64,000 bases of DNA, taken from NCBI RefSeq assembly GCF_052857255.1, contig NC_135500.1, positions 101,455,394 to 101,519,393 of the forward strand, read 5' to 3'. Position numbers and translations under genes: made by a program. Below the pieces are notes generated by a model that did no database searches, had not been told where the DNA came from, and was given only the letters and a program-made list of their open reading frames with translations. Source of the DNA: Amblyomma americanum (taxonomy: Eukaryota > Arthropoda > Arachnida > Ixodida > Ixodidae). Positions 10,295 through 22,945 of the stretch are shown here, in pieces; positions within the stretch are counted from its first letter, which is position 1, and each line of letters begins with the position of its first letter.

Positions 10295-10803
10295 GGAGGA
10301 GTAGGAGGAGGAAAGGCTGGGAGGTTACCCAGAAAAATAGCCGGTTTAATACTCTGCACGGGGGGAAAGGGGTGAGGGAAGAAAAAGATGAAAAATAAAA
10401 AAAAATTAGTCACTATGCAAAGTCCCAGCGTTCACTAAAGTCACAGCCTATGGTGCAGGCCAGAAGTTCTCAAAAAGCAGAGCGGTGCCTTGGAGGCTAT
10501 CACCGCCGACGATCACCGCGGCCAGTGGCCGAGAATCTTCCTTTCCGTCAGTGGGCGCAGGTGTAGATGCTCCAGTGCACGGCAGAGAGACTGTGTTTGG
10601 GCGCTGTAGGCAAGGCATTCCCAAAGAATGTGGGCTATAGTCTCATCAGACCCGGAGATGGTACATGCATGGCTGTCAGCCATAACTATTAAGAAGGAAT
10701 AGTGTTTGGTGAAAGCTACACCAAGCCACAGGCGAAACAACGACGTTGCTTCACGTTGTGGTAGGCCGGATTGAAGCCGAAGCTTCAGATCTGGCTCCAA
10801 GGT
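10295..10803 (-). pseudogene. Non-LTR retrotransposon 3' end with terminal zinc-knuckle region
   Basis: The minus strand encodes LPQREATSLFRLWLGVAF, then MADSHAC, SDETIAHILWEC and KILGHWP. This order (basic helix, a Cys/His knuckle with ETI-x-H-x4-C, and the terminal ILGxWP) is the C-terminal domain of I/R1-like non-LTR proteins in ticks. The second knuckle cysteine is replaced (CTIS in place of a C-x2-C form), so the domain is probably broken. Purine-rich 3' flank continues to about 10295. Only about 95 residues remain. Confidence 0.75.
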
Positions 10804-11090
10804 TTTTAAACGAGAACGTGAGAATTGGCCTGAATTCCACGCGGCAAGCGTGATTGAGGATCTTTAAATATAGAAGAGCTGAACCTTATTTTACAAGATT
10901 TCAGCAAACGACCTATATAATTAAGAATAAGCCACATCGCGCGAAACCATTGGGCTCGAATCAGAGAGAAATAATACGCTATAAATAATGCCGTTTCTTA
11001 CGCAGCTTTAGCAATGTACGCTATTTATCTCGATTTCACAAGAAACAAAGACAGGGCGGCTGCAAGCGTTGGTACGTAGTTTGTTTCTGG

Positions 11091-11322
11091 TTGTTTTAGT
11101 AGGCTTTATTGCCTCAAAGCAACTAAGGCTATGAAGTACGCCGTAGGGGAGGGCTCTTGATAATTTCGACCACCTGGGATTCTTTTCCGTGCATTGACAC
11201 CGCACAGTACACGGGTCGCTTGCATTTCGCTTAAATCGAAATGTGACCGCCGCCGGCACAATCAAATCTGCTTCTTTAGGTCCAGTATCCGAGCACCATA
11301 ATCACCGAGCCACCACTGCGCC
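11091..11322 (-). mobile_element. tRNA-derived SINE (Ruka-like), minus strand
   Basis: Matches 46607-46839 along its whole length: the AAGCAACTAAGGCTATGA block, the CGCCGTAG-x-GGAGGGCTC block, the TAATTTCGACCACCTGGGAT block, and a terminal GAGCACCATAATCACCGAGCC block. The last is the reverse complement of an A-box-like tRNA head (GGCTCAGTGGTTATGGTGCTC type). The sequence is diverged, indicating an old copy. Confidence 0.8.
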
Positions 11323-13397
11323 TAGTTTGTTTCTTACTAATTCTCTAAGCATTGAGATAATTATGGAATAGGCTGAAGCAGGTGAACGTATAATCGCATG
11401 ATGGAATCAGGTAGCGAACCATCGTTGTACCCCTTCTACGTTGTCCTCGAAGAAAGCAACTAAAAAGAGTGTACCACTGAGATATATCAGTCAACCCTTG
11501 GAACCGGAAATTCTTAGGATTATAACGCGATAGCGTAAAAGGCCTCGTTCTCCAGAAAATGCGGTGTCGGCGTTGTCGTCGCTGTCGGAATTGCGAGGGA
11601 GAAATCACGGGTATTGCTCTGGCAGGTGGTCCCCAGAGAGCAACCTAGGAGGCAGGTGGACCACATAGGACACGTGGCCTTGCGGCATTATCACAACCTG
11701 CCCCCAGAATAGTGAGCAAACTGCCCACCATGACAGGAGGGAATTGATATAATACTGCTCACTCGGCAAGGGCAACCGCCATTACACGTCGAATGAAGGC
11801 CCTGGCTAACCGTCGCTTTCCTAGTACTGGCTGTCGTCCTGAAACCCCGCCTATCGTGGGCCAGGTTAGCCAGAATTCTTTCACTCTTTGGCATTGCTAG
11901 CAGTGCCATCCCAGAATCATGGCCACCATGGGTCATGTTAGCCACAGTTTTCTTCTGTTTGCCAGAATTGGCTATGTCATTCTAGAAGAGGTCTATATTG
12001 CTGTAGCTTTGCCATCACTCATCGAATGTTAAAAGTACACTGGCAAACCCTATTAAACATTGGGTTATCTGCTAAAACGACATGCCAACGTTCAATATCG
12101 CTACAACAGAGAGAGAAAAATTATTTTATTATCAGTAACGCCGCCTTGACTCGTAAAGGATCACTTCAGCTCTCTATAAGAAGTGCGAGACCTGTATACC
12201 GGTCTCACCTGAGTTCAACTATAATTGCCATGTATACGTTGCCAAAGTAGGTATTTTACATTGATCTTTCAGAACAAAACTTATGTTCCTAGACCGCATT
12301 ACAGCATGCGACCATTAATAGACTAGTAGCGCTGTGCTATTATTCTACTATTAATACAGAAATTCTGTCATAATGCCTGTGCTACGCTGACTTTTGAGTG
12401 GCATAGGAGTCAAATGGTAATCGACACTTCGAATGGCGTTCGGACCCTACGGAGTTCTGAGGTGCATCACAACAATTTCGAACCGCATTCGGAAGTATTC
12501 CAGATACACTCGCTTGCTGTATAGCAATGGTGCTGTTGCCGTCCAGTTTTGTTTTTGTCCGTTCGATGATTTTGAATGGTATAGCGACGCGTCCCAAGGG
12601 CTTAGTTCAACGGACTAGGTGGCGTTTCTTCCAAATGGGACTCTGGAAGATGGGCTACAACTAGTATTGTGAGGGGAGGGGGCCATAGGGCCCCAACCCA
12701 ATCGCCTCTCTGTAAACATTTAATGGTTAATAAATGCTTATCACCATCACCACAACGACATCGGTGGTCAAAGAACTGTCGGTTCATTCGGCCGTAGATG
12801 AAACTGTCTGTCGCATGAGACCGACGACGAAACCATCGAGACCAATGACCACAGATGTATAGAATTCTATCATTCATGCTAGAAAACTAGAAGCGGCTGC
12901 AACTAACCAGTAAAATTTTATTAAAAGGTTTCGTAAATTTAGGAATTAACAAACGCGCGCTGGTGTGACCCACTGGTAATGATTTTTGCAATTATATACG
13001 GCTTAGCCAACCCGCTAATCAACAAAATATATTGCGCAGACAGATGTGCACAGAAAGAGCTCATGCTGCTACCTTTGTGCGATATCGGTGCTTAATAATC
13101 CGCCTATTTGTCATGGAACGTTATGCATTTGAAAGCGTTCTTGCGCGAACTACTCGCGTAGAGTACCTGAAAACCAGTTAAAAGGCGATACCTTTTAAAA
13201 AAAAATCAAATAAGGTTCATTTGATTAAATATTTTAAGACTAGCGGTTTATTTTTGCTTCACAGTAGAGAATTCACTGCTACACTACGCAACGGGCGTCT
13301 GCGTATTGGGAGATCCTGAATCAAACGTAATAGCTTAGTGCAAGCATATTCGCTTGGCGGACTTAGTGCGCAATTTATTGACCTCGTAAGCTGACTC
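11323..13397. other. No gene recognised
   Basis: Short unrelated frames only. A patch at 12650-12880 and another at 11620-11950 have longer minus-strand frames without motifs. Confidence 0.45.
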
Positions 13398-13711
13398 GCC
13401 GCGGCGGCTCAGTGGTTAAGGCACTCATCTATACTGAGCCGGAGTGCCCGGGCTCGAACCGGACAGTGGCGGCCGTGTTTCAATGGAGGCAAGACTCAGA
13501 AGGCGCCCGCGTGCTGAGCGATATCAGTGCACGTTAAAGATCCGCAGGCGATCGAAATTGTCCCGGAGTCCTCCACTAAGGCACAGCTCTTCCTTCCTTT
13601 CTTCTTTCACTCCCTCCATCCCTTCCTTATGGCATGGCTCGAGAGTACTCCCAGATATGTAAAACAGTTATTGCGTCCTTGCCTTTCTTCAAAGCTAATT
13701 TCCAATTTTCA
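13398..13711 (+). mobile_element. tRNA-derived SINE with C/T-rich tail, plus strand
   Basis: Begins GCCGCGGCGGCTCAGTGGTT (A-box-like), with a B-box-like GGCTCGAACC about 45 bases on. It continues with the block ATATCAGTGCACGTTAAAGA and a CT-rich body (TTCCTTTCTTCTTTCACTCC). It ends near TTTCCAATTTTC. The same body is found at 15826-16108 and at 52707-53020. Confidence 0.82.
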
Positions 13712-15825
13712 TGTTCTAAATTCTAGTTTCTGTGCATTTTAGTGTGCTGTTTCGTCATTTGCATTGAGGGCTATAGCTCGTGATGACGTCTTTGCTTATT
13801 TACTCACAAATGTTTTTTTTTCTTTTAAACATTACCTTCATTCATGAAAAGCATCGGAAGCAGTTGCCAATCACTATTCAACACGTTTTCATTCGTTTTT
13901 GTTTTTTTTGCGTAAGACTTACACAGCAACAAAAATTTCAGGATTCTTCAATGACCAGCGAATGAATCTACTGACAACTGGCGTTAGTTAGACGCATGTT
14001 AACCTAGCTTGTTTGCCACATGTAATCTATAAGATACCATGAAACAACGTACATTCTGCTTGCGTAATATTTTATTTATTGCTTTATGTTTTGGTACTTT
14101 ATGGTAACATTTTAAGTCATCTTAAATTAACAGAGGCCACACCCCACGGCCCCACACATTACGCAGTTGGCATACGTTGTTTTGGACAAATCCATCTCGA
14201 AGCTCTACGTTCGCTTCAAAGGTTTCCGGCGCCGAACATGATTCTCTTCCTCTCGCTTTGCAACAATACTTTGAAGCTTTCGCGTTTCCCATTTGCTTGT
14301 ATCTTAAGCCTGGACTCCATGTGCACTAAAGAGCGAGCGGCGCGACAAGGCGGCACGGCGACGCTCGCTCCGTCGCTTGTGGGCAACCTCCATGCAAGCG
14401 AAGGCGGCAGGCGACGCGCACCTGCGCAGCGGACTCCGTGCTTTGCGCACTCAAGCTTGGAAACACGCCCGTAACCTGTTCTCTATCTTAAAATTTTGTG
14501 AGTGTGCCTTATAGTCAGGGCCAAAGGAATATTTCCTCAACGGCAGCGGTGTAGCGGCAGTGGAGATAGGCAGTGGAGAAGGCGTGCTTGCGAAGACGAA
14601 GTCACATCACGGGTTCACGGGGAAGGTGTGCTTTCGTTCGGTGCCTGTGCAGTCCGGCTTAGTAAAAACACTCCCATAAACGGTCACCGCAATCTGATTT
14701 TAAGTCAGCAAACTATAATTTACCAGTGAGAATGCGCGCCGCGACTGTTTCTGCACATTTGTAGCGCAGCGGCACGGTGGATAGAGCGCCGGTACCCGCG
14801 GCTCGACACGCATCTCTCCCTGCAGTACGCCCGCTCGCGTAGCCCGTTCCAAATGCTGTTAGCCCTCCGCACCCAACAAGAAGTTTGTTTTAATTATTTA
14901 AATCATGCGGGTCTGCCTCTCACCTACAAAACCAAATATTTTCTCGACGGTGGCGATGACCAAGACGACGGGCTGGTTTCGTGAGATGTACCCGTGAGAG
15001 ACCGTGGACAAACCGGAAACAGCTTTGTGGGGCTCTGATTGGCCAGTCGCGTGGGGGACTTCCGGGCGACGAGCGAAATTTTCTGTGGGTGCAGATCCGA
15101 GCGACACATGCAATTTGCTTCGCGCGACGGCGCCGCTCGTCGCTTGCCGCTGTCGCCTTCGCGTTCGCGTGAGTTTTCGCGTACATGGAGTCTATGTATT
15201 ATTCGTATTGCCTTCAGAACTACCCGTGAAACATTCTCCGAGCATTCCAGATCATTACCTCTCTTCCGACCGCTTCTCCCAACCACGCCCTTTTCCGGGT
15301 AGCGTGCAAACCCCCAGCACGCGAAACACTACTTTTTAATTGTTATTAGAACGAAGAGCTGTACTCCTCCCATGCCGAGCCTGAAGGTCAACTGGCTCTT
15401 AGATGTGATCTCTAACAAGAGGCGCGCCGCACTTGCCTGTGACGCCATGCCATGTGACTCGCCGACGCCACAGCAGCGCGCTTGGCAATCACGTCCGCCG
15501 CTGCGCTGGTTGTTGCTCGACCGCTCCTCCTCGCCAGTTGTGGCACGTAGTGTGTCACGTGATTCGCTCTTGAGCTTGGCAGTCACGTCCACCGCTGCGT
15601 CGACCGCCGCTTTGGACGCTCGCTCTTGCTATTGTGGCACGTGATGCATCACGTTATTTGCTCTCGCTGATATAATTGCCGTGCTTGCTGACAGAGCTCT
15701 CGCTCTGCATATCCTGGGTCAGCTGAGTTGAGCCACAACCGCTTTTTTACTGACTCTCTTCAAGCTGTTTTCTCTCGCGCGCACCTACACGCTTTTCTGC
15801 TCAGGCACCCTCCTACGATCTGAAA
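13712..15825. other. No gene recognised; GC-rich part at 14320-15660
   Basis: 13712-14310 is AT-rich and holds nothing I recognise. 14320-15660 is GC-rich with overlapping open frames on both strands, none with motif support. A tRNA-like GGATAGAGCGCC phrase near 14780 is isolated. Confidence 0.4.
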
Positions 15826-16108
15826 ATAGAAAATTGGTTTTTGAGGAAAGGAAATGGCGCAGCAACTGTCTTACGTATCTCGGTGGACACCCGAACCGCG
15901 CCGTATTAAGGAGATAAGGAGGGAGTGAAAGAAGAAAGAAAGGAAGAGGTGCCGTCGCAGAGGTATCCGGAATAATTTCGATCACCTGCGGTTCTTTAAC
16001 GTGCACTGATATCGCACAGCATACGGGCGCATTTGCATTGCGCCTCTATCGAAGCGCGGCCACCGCGGTGGGCTTTTTACCCGGGTACTCCGGCTCAGTA
16101 GCCGAGCT
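15826..16108 (-). mobile_element. tRNA-derived SINE, minus strand, head truncated
   Basis: Starts with AAAATTGGTTTTTGAGGAAA and contains GGAAATGGCGCAGCAACTGT, a GA-rich body, and GTTCTTTAACGTGCACTGAT. It ends in the reverse complement of the ACTGAGCCGGAGT(A/G)CCCGGG head block. About 30 bases of the tRNA head present at 13398 are missing here. Confidence 0.8.
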
Positions 16109-16905
16109 TTGTTTCTCCGGCTTTCAGCAGGAAACGTTTTCTTGCGACCGCGAAAGCTGTCAAAAAAGATGTCTCCCTCCTCAAGCCGCCCCCCCCCTCT
16201 CCCCGTCGTCTCCCCTTCCACTTGTCTTGGAATCTCGCGATGCATCACCATGACACAAACTTGACTAGGCGGGTCTTGCTTTGGGTGGCACGGCGAAGCC
16301 AAGCAGCACAACCAGCATGACGAAAAAGCATCATGCTCGAGCTGGCACCGTTCGTAGTTTGTGCAAGCGAAAAGTCACATCTTGTACGTGCTCAGAGCTC
16401 CGACGCGGTTTATTACGCTGCTTGTACGATCTTATTGGTAAGTACTACAATTATTTTATCTTGAGAAACTTTCAGGCATGAATGTGATTTGAGAGTAATT
16501 CTTACTTCGATTAATACTGCTTGATTTTTGCCTGCAAGAAAAGAGCGATACAAAGCAAGAGTACGCCTTCTGTGTATCTACTTGCATTGCGAAATTTCTG
16601 GCTAGAGGTTCTGCGCCGCGCAAATGTGCCCGAAAGGTTAGGACTTGATTTTCGCCTCTGGTAAGTTGATCTAGTTGAAAATTGGCCGCTTTGCCAAGTA
16701 GCGGGTTTGCATTCATGTGATCTGGCATCTGATGCATTGAGGAATACGTTTGCCTTTTACCGCTTGAGCACTACAGGAATGACAACCGCTTATTATTCCA
16801 CTGGAGACCAGTTGGTAAGGATATGTGTAATACTTCCGTAGTGTTTCTCTTTGATTTGCACACTAGCAAGCGCACTAGAAAATGCGGCATTTCTGGTTAA
16901 AGCTA
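16109..16905. other. No gene recognised
   Basis: Mixed composition with no supported feature. Confidence 0.45.
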
Positions 16906-16909
16906 ATTT

Positions 16910-16990
16910 TCGTGGTGGTATATGATATCATATATCCCATAATGACACCAGATATCATGGGGATAGTGTATCACCACCATGATATCTGAT
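16910..16990. repeat. Nested palindrome
   Basis: GATATCATGG at 16951-16960 pairs exactly with CCATGATATC at 16977-16986. An outer, imperfect pair GGTGGTATA / TATCACCACC encloses ATATGATATCATAT, which is itself a palindrome. It lies just upstream of the dispersed repeat at 17000-17260 and may be part of the same element. Confidence 0.55.
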
Positions 16991-16999
16991 ACCTGATTT

Positions 17000-17260
17000 A
17001 ATATCTGCATCCGGTCCTTGGACCTAAGATATTAAACTTATTTTTGGAATATGGCGGAGTGCTGGGCTTGAAGCACTCTGGCACGGGTCGGCCCAGTATT
17101 GCACTGCCTCCGGGATCGGCCCAGGGCATATTAGCGTGGCGCGTCTTTTCTTTCACTCTTTACTCTCCTCTCCTTTACCACTCCAGCTTTCTGCACGCGG
17201 CAGCGAGCGTCGCTCGGCTTGAGCCAGTAGGCAGGCCCGTGCACTTTCCTTTTCCTTCTT
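17000..17260 (+). repeat. Dispersed repeat, copy 1
   Basis: Shares ordered blocks with 53300-53570: TATGGCGGAGTGCT, GCACTCTGGCAC, TATTGCACTGCCTCCGGGAT, a CT-rich stretch, then TTGAGCCAGTA and GCCCGTGC. No coding capacity or terminal repeat is evident. The family is unknown to me. Confidence 0.65.
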
Positions 17261-17481
17261 CTCAGCAACATCAGTCATTTAGTCAGTATGTCAGTCGGTC
17301 AGTAATTTTGCCTAAGTTATCTCTCAATGAAAATACTCTGGACTGTCAGAGAGGTGTATCGAATCCTCTGTTATATTCATGCGAAGCGCCTAAGGTAAAC
17401 TGTTTAATTTTTTTAAAGAGAAGAGCCCTGAGTTTTTGCGTTAAGCTAATTTCGCAAAAATGGGCAAGCTGTTTTTTTTAA

Positions 17482-18464
17482 CCACATCCCAAAGAAAGAA
17501 CTTGGCTCTAAAATGTTCCTTTGACGCCCATGTTGAGGATATGTTACAAATATGTGCTTTAAACTTACTTGACCAAAAAGTGCTTCAGCGTCCATGTAGA
17601 ACAGATGCTACAACCTGTAGCTTAACGTGAGAAAATAATCTATAAAAACAAGCTCGCAATTTAGGGATACATAGTTATGATATTAACATAATAATATTCA
17701 TTCCCTTTCAATAGCACATTAATTTGCTTTTGTCACACTGAATTTGTTTATTCCCGGTGCGCTATCGAGTACTAAAATAGAAATCGACCATTTGGTACAA
17801 GGCAATATTGGTAAATTAAATTCCACTTTGTGCAATTATTACAGTGTTAGTTTTTAACCATCAGTTATAAATTATCCTGTAAAATGTCTTGCGAGTGCCT
17901 TCACGCGCACTGTGCGCCAAAAAATTCTGTGTTATTAAATCTTTATTTTCGTCCTGTGACGGGCCTACCTAGGCTCATCATGGCATCATGCGTCTTTTTT
18001 CAGTTTCGACGTATCCTGAAGTCATCGAGAAAGAGCTGGACAATAAATTTGTTGGAATTCACTGCAAGTCGTCTTTCAAGAGGAGTGCAACGATTAGTTC
18101 TGATATGACTCATCAAATTCCTGGAGGGCAGCTCTCTTAAGCACTTTATGGATGCCTTAGCCATGCCACAGTAGCTTGCCGAGCTGCGTTGTCCAACCTG
18201 AAACATCGGCACTCAGCAAACATGATAATAAATAATTTTCAGAAACCTCTGTTCCCATGCTATTGAGCCTTGCTTTCCAATACACTCAAGGAGAGCTGGT
18301 GTTGTGCAAGCCATCCTGCGCGCGCTAGAAGCGTGTTCCTTGAAAGTCTATGCAATAAACATATCTTTTTCCTGAATTCTTTGGCACCCTTATTTATGAA
18401 TATTTGTTTGGTATAATGCTACTTCCACGGTGCCGGTCACTGGCCAGTTGGTTGCTTATGTTCC
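17482..18464. other. AT-rich, no gene recognised
   Basis: Low-GC sequence with no supported feature. Confidence 0.5.
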
Positions 18465-18466
18465 AT

Positions 18467-18578
18467 GTGCCGATATTCCAAAGCAGGACACCAATGCTTT
18501 AAATCTGGATATGACAGTGCTCGAAAACTGTACACCAATGTTCAAAAGCTGGATGCCAGTGTTCGAAAGCTGAAGAGC
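18467..18578 (+). repeat. Degenerate minisatellite, unit about 21-24 bp
   Basis: About five imperfect units built on CCAATGTTCAAAAGCTGGAT (for example at 18531 and 18556), with variants such as CCGATATTCCAAAGCAGGAC. The open frame over it is a consequence of the unit length and I do not count it as a gene. Confidence 0.6.
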
Positions 18579-19165
18579 CGGACCGAGGCCTTTATTAGCC
18601 TATGTCACGGAACCAACACCAGGCCTGCGTCGGGCTCTCGATCGTCCGAACATTGGCCAGAAACTGGCCTCAAAGTTGGTCCAGTATGTGAAAATGGTAG
18701 CGCACTGCCTAAATGCCAAAGTAGGATAGCCAATAAAGCCAATTGTTGCCAATGCTTGCCCAGAACTCATCAAGTGCAGTTGTGCTGCCTGGGAAGGCGA
18801 AGCTTAAGTCTCCCTTCCAATTTTTTTGTTAGGCAATATGAACTCAAGAGTAGACAAGCGGTACACAGCAAATAGCCTCCGATTGAGTACTTGTACGCGA
18901 TCTCGCATGTGGTAGACGTTGTCCACCACAGCCCTGCGGTGGCCCCTCTACTGAGGCGCTGCTTGTAGAGCATCGGCATCTCGCATCACCGGTAGCTGTC
19001 TTCGAAGCGAAAAAAATTCCTCCCAACGTGCGCCGTCTTACTTTCTCTAATCACCGTTGTTAGCAGAGATTTTAATTGCATTTAATTTCTCTGCAGCGCA
19101 GATGACAATCAGCACATTATCATAGAATAAACATAGACAATACGATAAACAAAATAGTTAAAATC

Positions 19166-19640
19166 GTGGATATTCTGTCCTGGCTTGGGTATCTTTTACC
19201 ACAGTGTGTGAAAAAAAAAACTATAGTTCAGTCACTGTTTCCTTCCGTTATTGGCTACTGCTTTTTTGTTTGGGGAACCTGCACCATTACGAACGTTAGC
19301 AAGCGTTACAAACTAGAAAAACGAGCACTTAGGATAATTGTCAACATTTCCCGAGACGCACCAAGAGAAGCCATTTTTCATAAACTGAATATAATTCCTA
19401 TCCCACAGCAGTACGAACAGATCTTATTAAGGCGCTACAGGACTACATATATAAATCCAGTCATATCCTTAAATGAAATGTATACACTTGAACACAAATC
19501 TCAGAAAACAGCACGCGCACAAAAAAAAATCAATTCATCTTTCCGCGTATCCGAACCAATTATGGATACAGACCATTAATTAAAACATGCCGCTTCTTCT
19601 AAACACAGTTCATTAATAACACAGCGCAGATTATTTATTT
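19166..19640 (+). pseudogene. Non-LTR retrotransposon RT C-terminal fragment
   Basis: Encodes SVIGYCFFVWGTCTITN, then LEKRALRII and HKLNIIPI, the conserved C-terminal portion of CR1/Jockey-type reverse transcriptases (usually SRI-x-Y-x2-x-VWG-x-T, LQKRAVRII, NII). The frame ends at TAA 19577-19579. No catalytic region is present, so the copy is 5'-truncated. An AT-rich 3' UTR probably follows to about 19800. Confidence 0.78.
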
Positions 19641-21737
19641 GTTTTTGTAACTTTATGGAACAGTGTATTCCTGTAACAATGTTTTACAAACTGCACGCAA
19701 GCTTTTCGTCACTTGCCGCAATTGTACTTTATTCAACCTTATATACAGGTGCCGTTTGGCCCTGTTGCTGTGCCTGTAATACATAAATATATATTCTTTG
19801 TATTTCTTACCCAAAATTCTGGGGGCGCAGCTCCTGTTCAAGCCTTTGATAGGCTTTTTGGCTGCACCCCTAGCATCTCGGCGATGTTGAAAACACGATG
19901 ACGACTTTGTGCTTCTGTTTGCTGGTTATCTTTTTTTTTTAATCTGGTGCGTCATTTTATGCACGTATGGAATTATTGCAGGTCTAAAATCCTTTCTGCT
20001 CTTGTTGCTCGCCGGCGTTCCTTGCCCTTTTAAAAGCTTCAAGCAATCCTCTGAAGCATATCTAATAATGCCCTCCGGGAATCACTACACAAGGTGAAAA
20101 AAAAGCGGCATGCCGCATTTTAAAAAGAAAGAGGCTTGTAGTGGCTAGAAGCAAAAATTAAAAAAGCAGAGATGTAGCAAAGGCATAATTTATCGCCACA
20201 AACAGAAAAAAGTTCGGTTAGGACACTGCTACTAGCGTTTAAAATAGGGGATGTTATTTGTATAGAATGCCAGATAACTACAGATGAAAAGAAAGAAAAT
20301 ATATAACGCGTGCAGGCGCGTTTTTAGTGGTTACGCCTGTTTTTCACAATTGCAAATAAAATATTCTTTCCTGAAGTCAATACTCAGTTGTCAGTAGCGC
20401 TAATCCCGTTGTCGCTTTCTGTACATGCTGCTCAACTTTATCCACACCCGATGTATTCAAGTTTGTAAAAAAAACACGCTTTATGGACTGGGCCCGTTTG
20501 TCACATTTCCAACCTGTCTTTTTTCACGGTTAAATATTTGCCTCAGCGAGCTCCCCTACTTAGGATCTATTCTGCGATTCTAAATTGTGCGTCTACGCTT
20601 GAAAACAGCCATACGTAATCAAGAAAGCAACTGGTTGCAGAGGTCAGGCATACAGAGCAACGTGGCCATGACGAGAGTCAGCACACCACTTCCGAGTGGC
20701 TGCCAAAACAGAGTGGCATTTTCGGTAACGACATGGCTTACAATGCTGTTCTATCAACCTATTGTAGTGCACAAAGTATCCGCATTCTGTTGATTAGAGC
20801 TGGCACTATAACAGAACTTTTTGCGCCTGCCCCCCAATATACAATTTTGATCTCATGGAGTAGCTTTGTAAAGAAGGGATGGAACATGCCCACCCTCTGC
20901 CATTTATTAAAACTCAATAAGTAAGCGCCTGTATTTTATAGACATGAACGTATGCCAACTAGCTCAACTTTAAGCCTTCTTGCTATCACTCGGCCTCCCC
21001 TCCTCGGATGCAACGCTGTTATGCCGTCTGTGACTGTGAGCTGCATTCACAAATGCTGATTTCCATCTAATTTCACACGCATACTATTCAGTTCCTCAAA
21101 GTCTGATCGCCGAAGGTGCGAAGAATCTATTGCGGACCTACTTTACCACCACCTCCACTTCGACTGTCAACGAGTCTCTATCAAGGCAGACCTCCGCCTC
21201 CCGAGGCCACGAACCCTAACAGAAGCCAATATTCTGGTATCATAGCCCTAGAAACCATTAGCGACGAAAGCTATCAAGGTTCTATCAATGTTTCAATACA
21301 ACAGACACAGGCTTGAGCTCCAGTCTAGACACATTGCAGGCGTCCTTTGTTTTTACCGATCCAAATGACGTGAACGCACCTCATACTGCCAACTGCAATG
21401 AACCTTCAATCCAGTTCTGCTTCGCTTCTTTCATCTAGCATTCTACTCCTAATGTAACTAGCCGGCCACTGGCTGGTTAACCTTCCTGCCATTCAATTAG
21501 TTTGCCTTTCTCTCTGCGTATTATGCCGGTACACGCTTGCCATGTTTTGACTGCTCGATTTGCAGACCGACTAATTCATAAGTGAACCACGTATCCCGAT
21601 TTGCATAAAAATAGAAATGAACATTAGTTTTCAGGGAAAGAAAGACGCTTTAACTGTTTCATGTTTGGATGTAAGCCAAAACGGCGCCTTGAGGGATGAG
21701 GCTTCAGAGATAGTGAAAAGAAGTAGACAGAATGAGC
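19641..21737. other. No gene recognised
   Basis: AT-rich stretch with many short frames. Nothing with motif or repeat support. Confidence 0.45.
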
Positions 21738-21875
21738 TGCTGTAGTGAAGGGCTACGGAATAATTTGGACTAAGTCTGGGTCTTTGCGGAGCACTGGCAT
21801 CGCAGAGCACGCAGGCGTCTTTGCGCTTCACTTTAGTCGAAACACGGCCGCCGTTCCAGGCCGGATTACACTCAC
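21738..21875 (-). mobile_element. SINE fragment, minus strand
   Basis: Matches the middle of the SINE family: AGGGCTACGGAATAATTTGG, GAGCACTGGCATCGCAGAGC and AACACGGCCGCCG correspond to blocks of 46660-46800. Both ends are missing. Confidence 0.6.
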
Positions 21876-22442
21876 TTACTGCGCTCCAAGGACACGGCCA
21901 AGTAAGCCATCGCCACAGGCCGGGCTGCCAGCGTCATGACCCTCCGGGACACGAACGCGTGAGTGCAGTGTGGCCGTGCGGGGGCCCAAGGACCTGCGCG
22001 TCCTAAACTCCCCTGTGTGTAATAGAGTTTCCACCACCACCACCACCCATTTCCTCAGGTGGCGCCCTTCTCCTCGAACAGGAAACCAAGGAAAAACGCA
22101 GAGCGCAGGAGGAGCAGGAGGACACAAGAGAAGAACAAAGCAAGCTTGCCCCGCCCGGACGAAGCGGCAGTGGCCGACACATGCGCCGCTGAATGCAGAC
22201 TGTGATGTGAGCCATAAGCGATTATGATGATCATTATAATCAATAACGCTGCTTACGATCATCGGGTATCAATATAAATAAAACGAAGATGATAAAGCAT
22301 ATCATAATTACTGGCGAGCCGGCAGCGAAAGCCATAACAGAGCTGATGAATTTAGATCTAATTAGTCCCCATACACCTGAATGCAGGCATATAGCTGCAA
22401 TGAAAAGCTTTGCAGCTGTCTCAGTAATTTGGCTGATGAAGA
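21876..22442. other. No gene; CAC and GGA simple repeats
   Basis: Contains a CACCACCACCACCAC run near 22031-22048 and a GGAGGAGCAGGAGGA run near 22107-22122. Open frames through these are low-complexity. Confidence 0.5.
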
Positions 22443-22945
22443 ATGTTCTCCATGACAGTTCACTTTTTTGAGTTTCGCATATTAAAGTCTTTTCTCTTTT
22501 TTCCGCAAAAGAGTTCCAATCTTTTTTTCGAACGTGTATCTTCATTGACAAGCCATGAACACAATGTTGCTACCAGTAATACCGACCCTTGGCTCATTCT
22601 TAATTTTCGCACCAATTATAAATCGCTATCCAGAAAGCACAATCTACCAGTTATATTAAATTTCAACAAAGATATGAATACCTTTTCAAGCAAAAAGCTG
22701 CTCGAATACTTTGCCTTCTGCCTTGCATTTTGTGCTTATATAATGCTGTATATGTGGGTCCTCTTTTGCGTGCTTTGTGTTTATGTTTGCACTTTTTATA
22801 CATATACACTCTGTGTAATCCTGTACTGTATAGCATTTCTCTGTATATACTGGCTGTCGCTGCTCTTTAAACGCCTCCGGGACTCAGTGAAGGCCCAGTC
22901 GGATCTTTTATCACGCAGAACGTTCCAATTTTAGCTGTAGAATAA
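22443..22945 (+). pseudogene. Non-LTR retrotransposon C-terminus and 3' UTR
   Basis: Residues NFRTNYKSLSRKHNLPVILN, then FNKDMNTFSSKKLLEYF, correspond to the last part of CR1/Jockey-type RT proteins (usual pattern (S/T)RTNYG-x5-YKLP-x-LLN ... L-x2-YF). A hydrophobic translation and the 3' UTR follow to AATAAA at 22942-22947. It may be the missing end of an element of the same family as 19166-19640. Confidence 0.65.

Noticed and set aside
14765..14820. tRNA-like GGTGGATAGAGCGCCGG phrase
   Set aside because: No B box at the required distance and no cloverleaf.
18465..18875. 136-codon frame over the minisatellite
   Set aside because: The first third is the repeat unit read through; the rest has no recognisable features.
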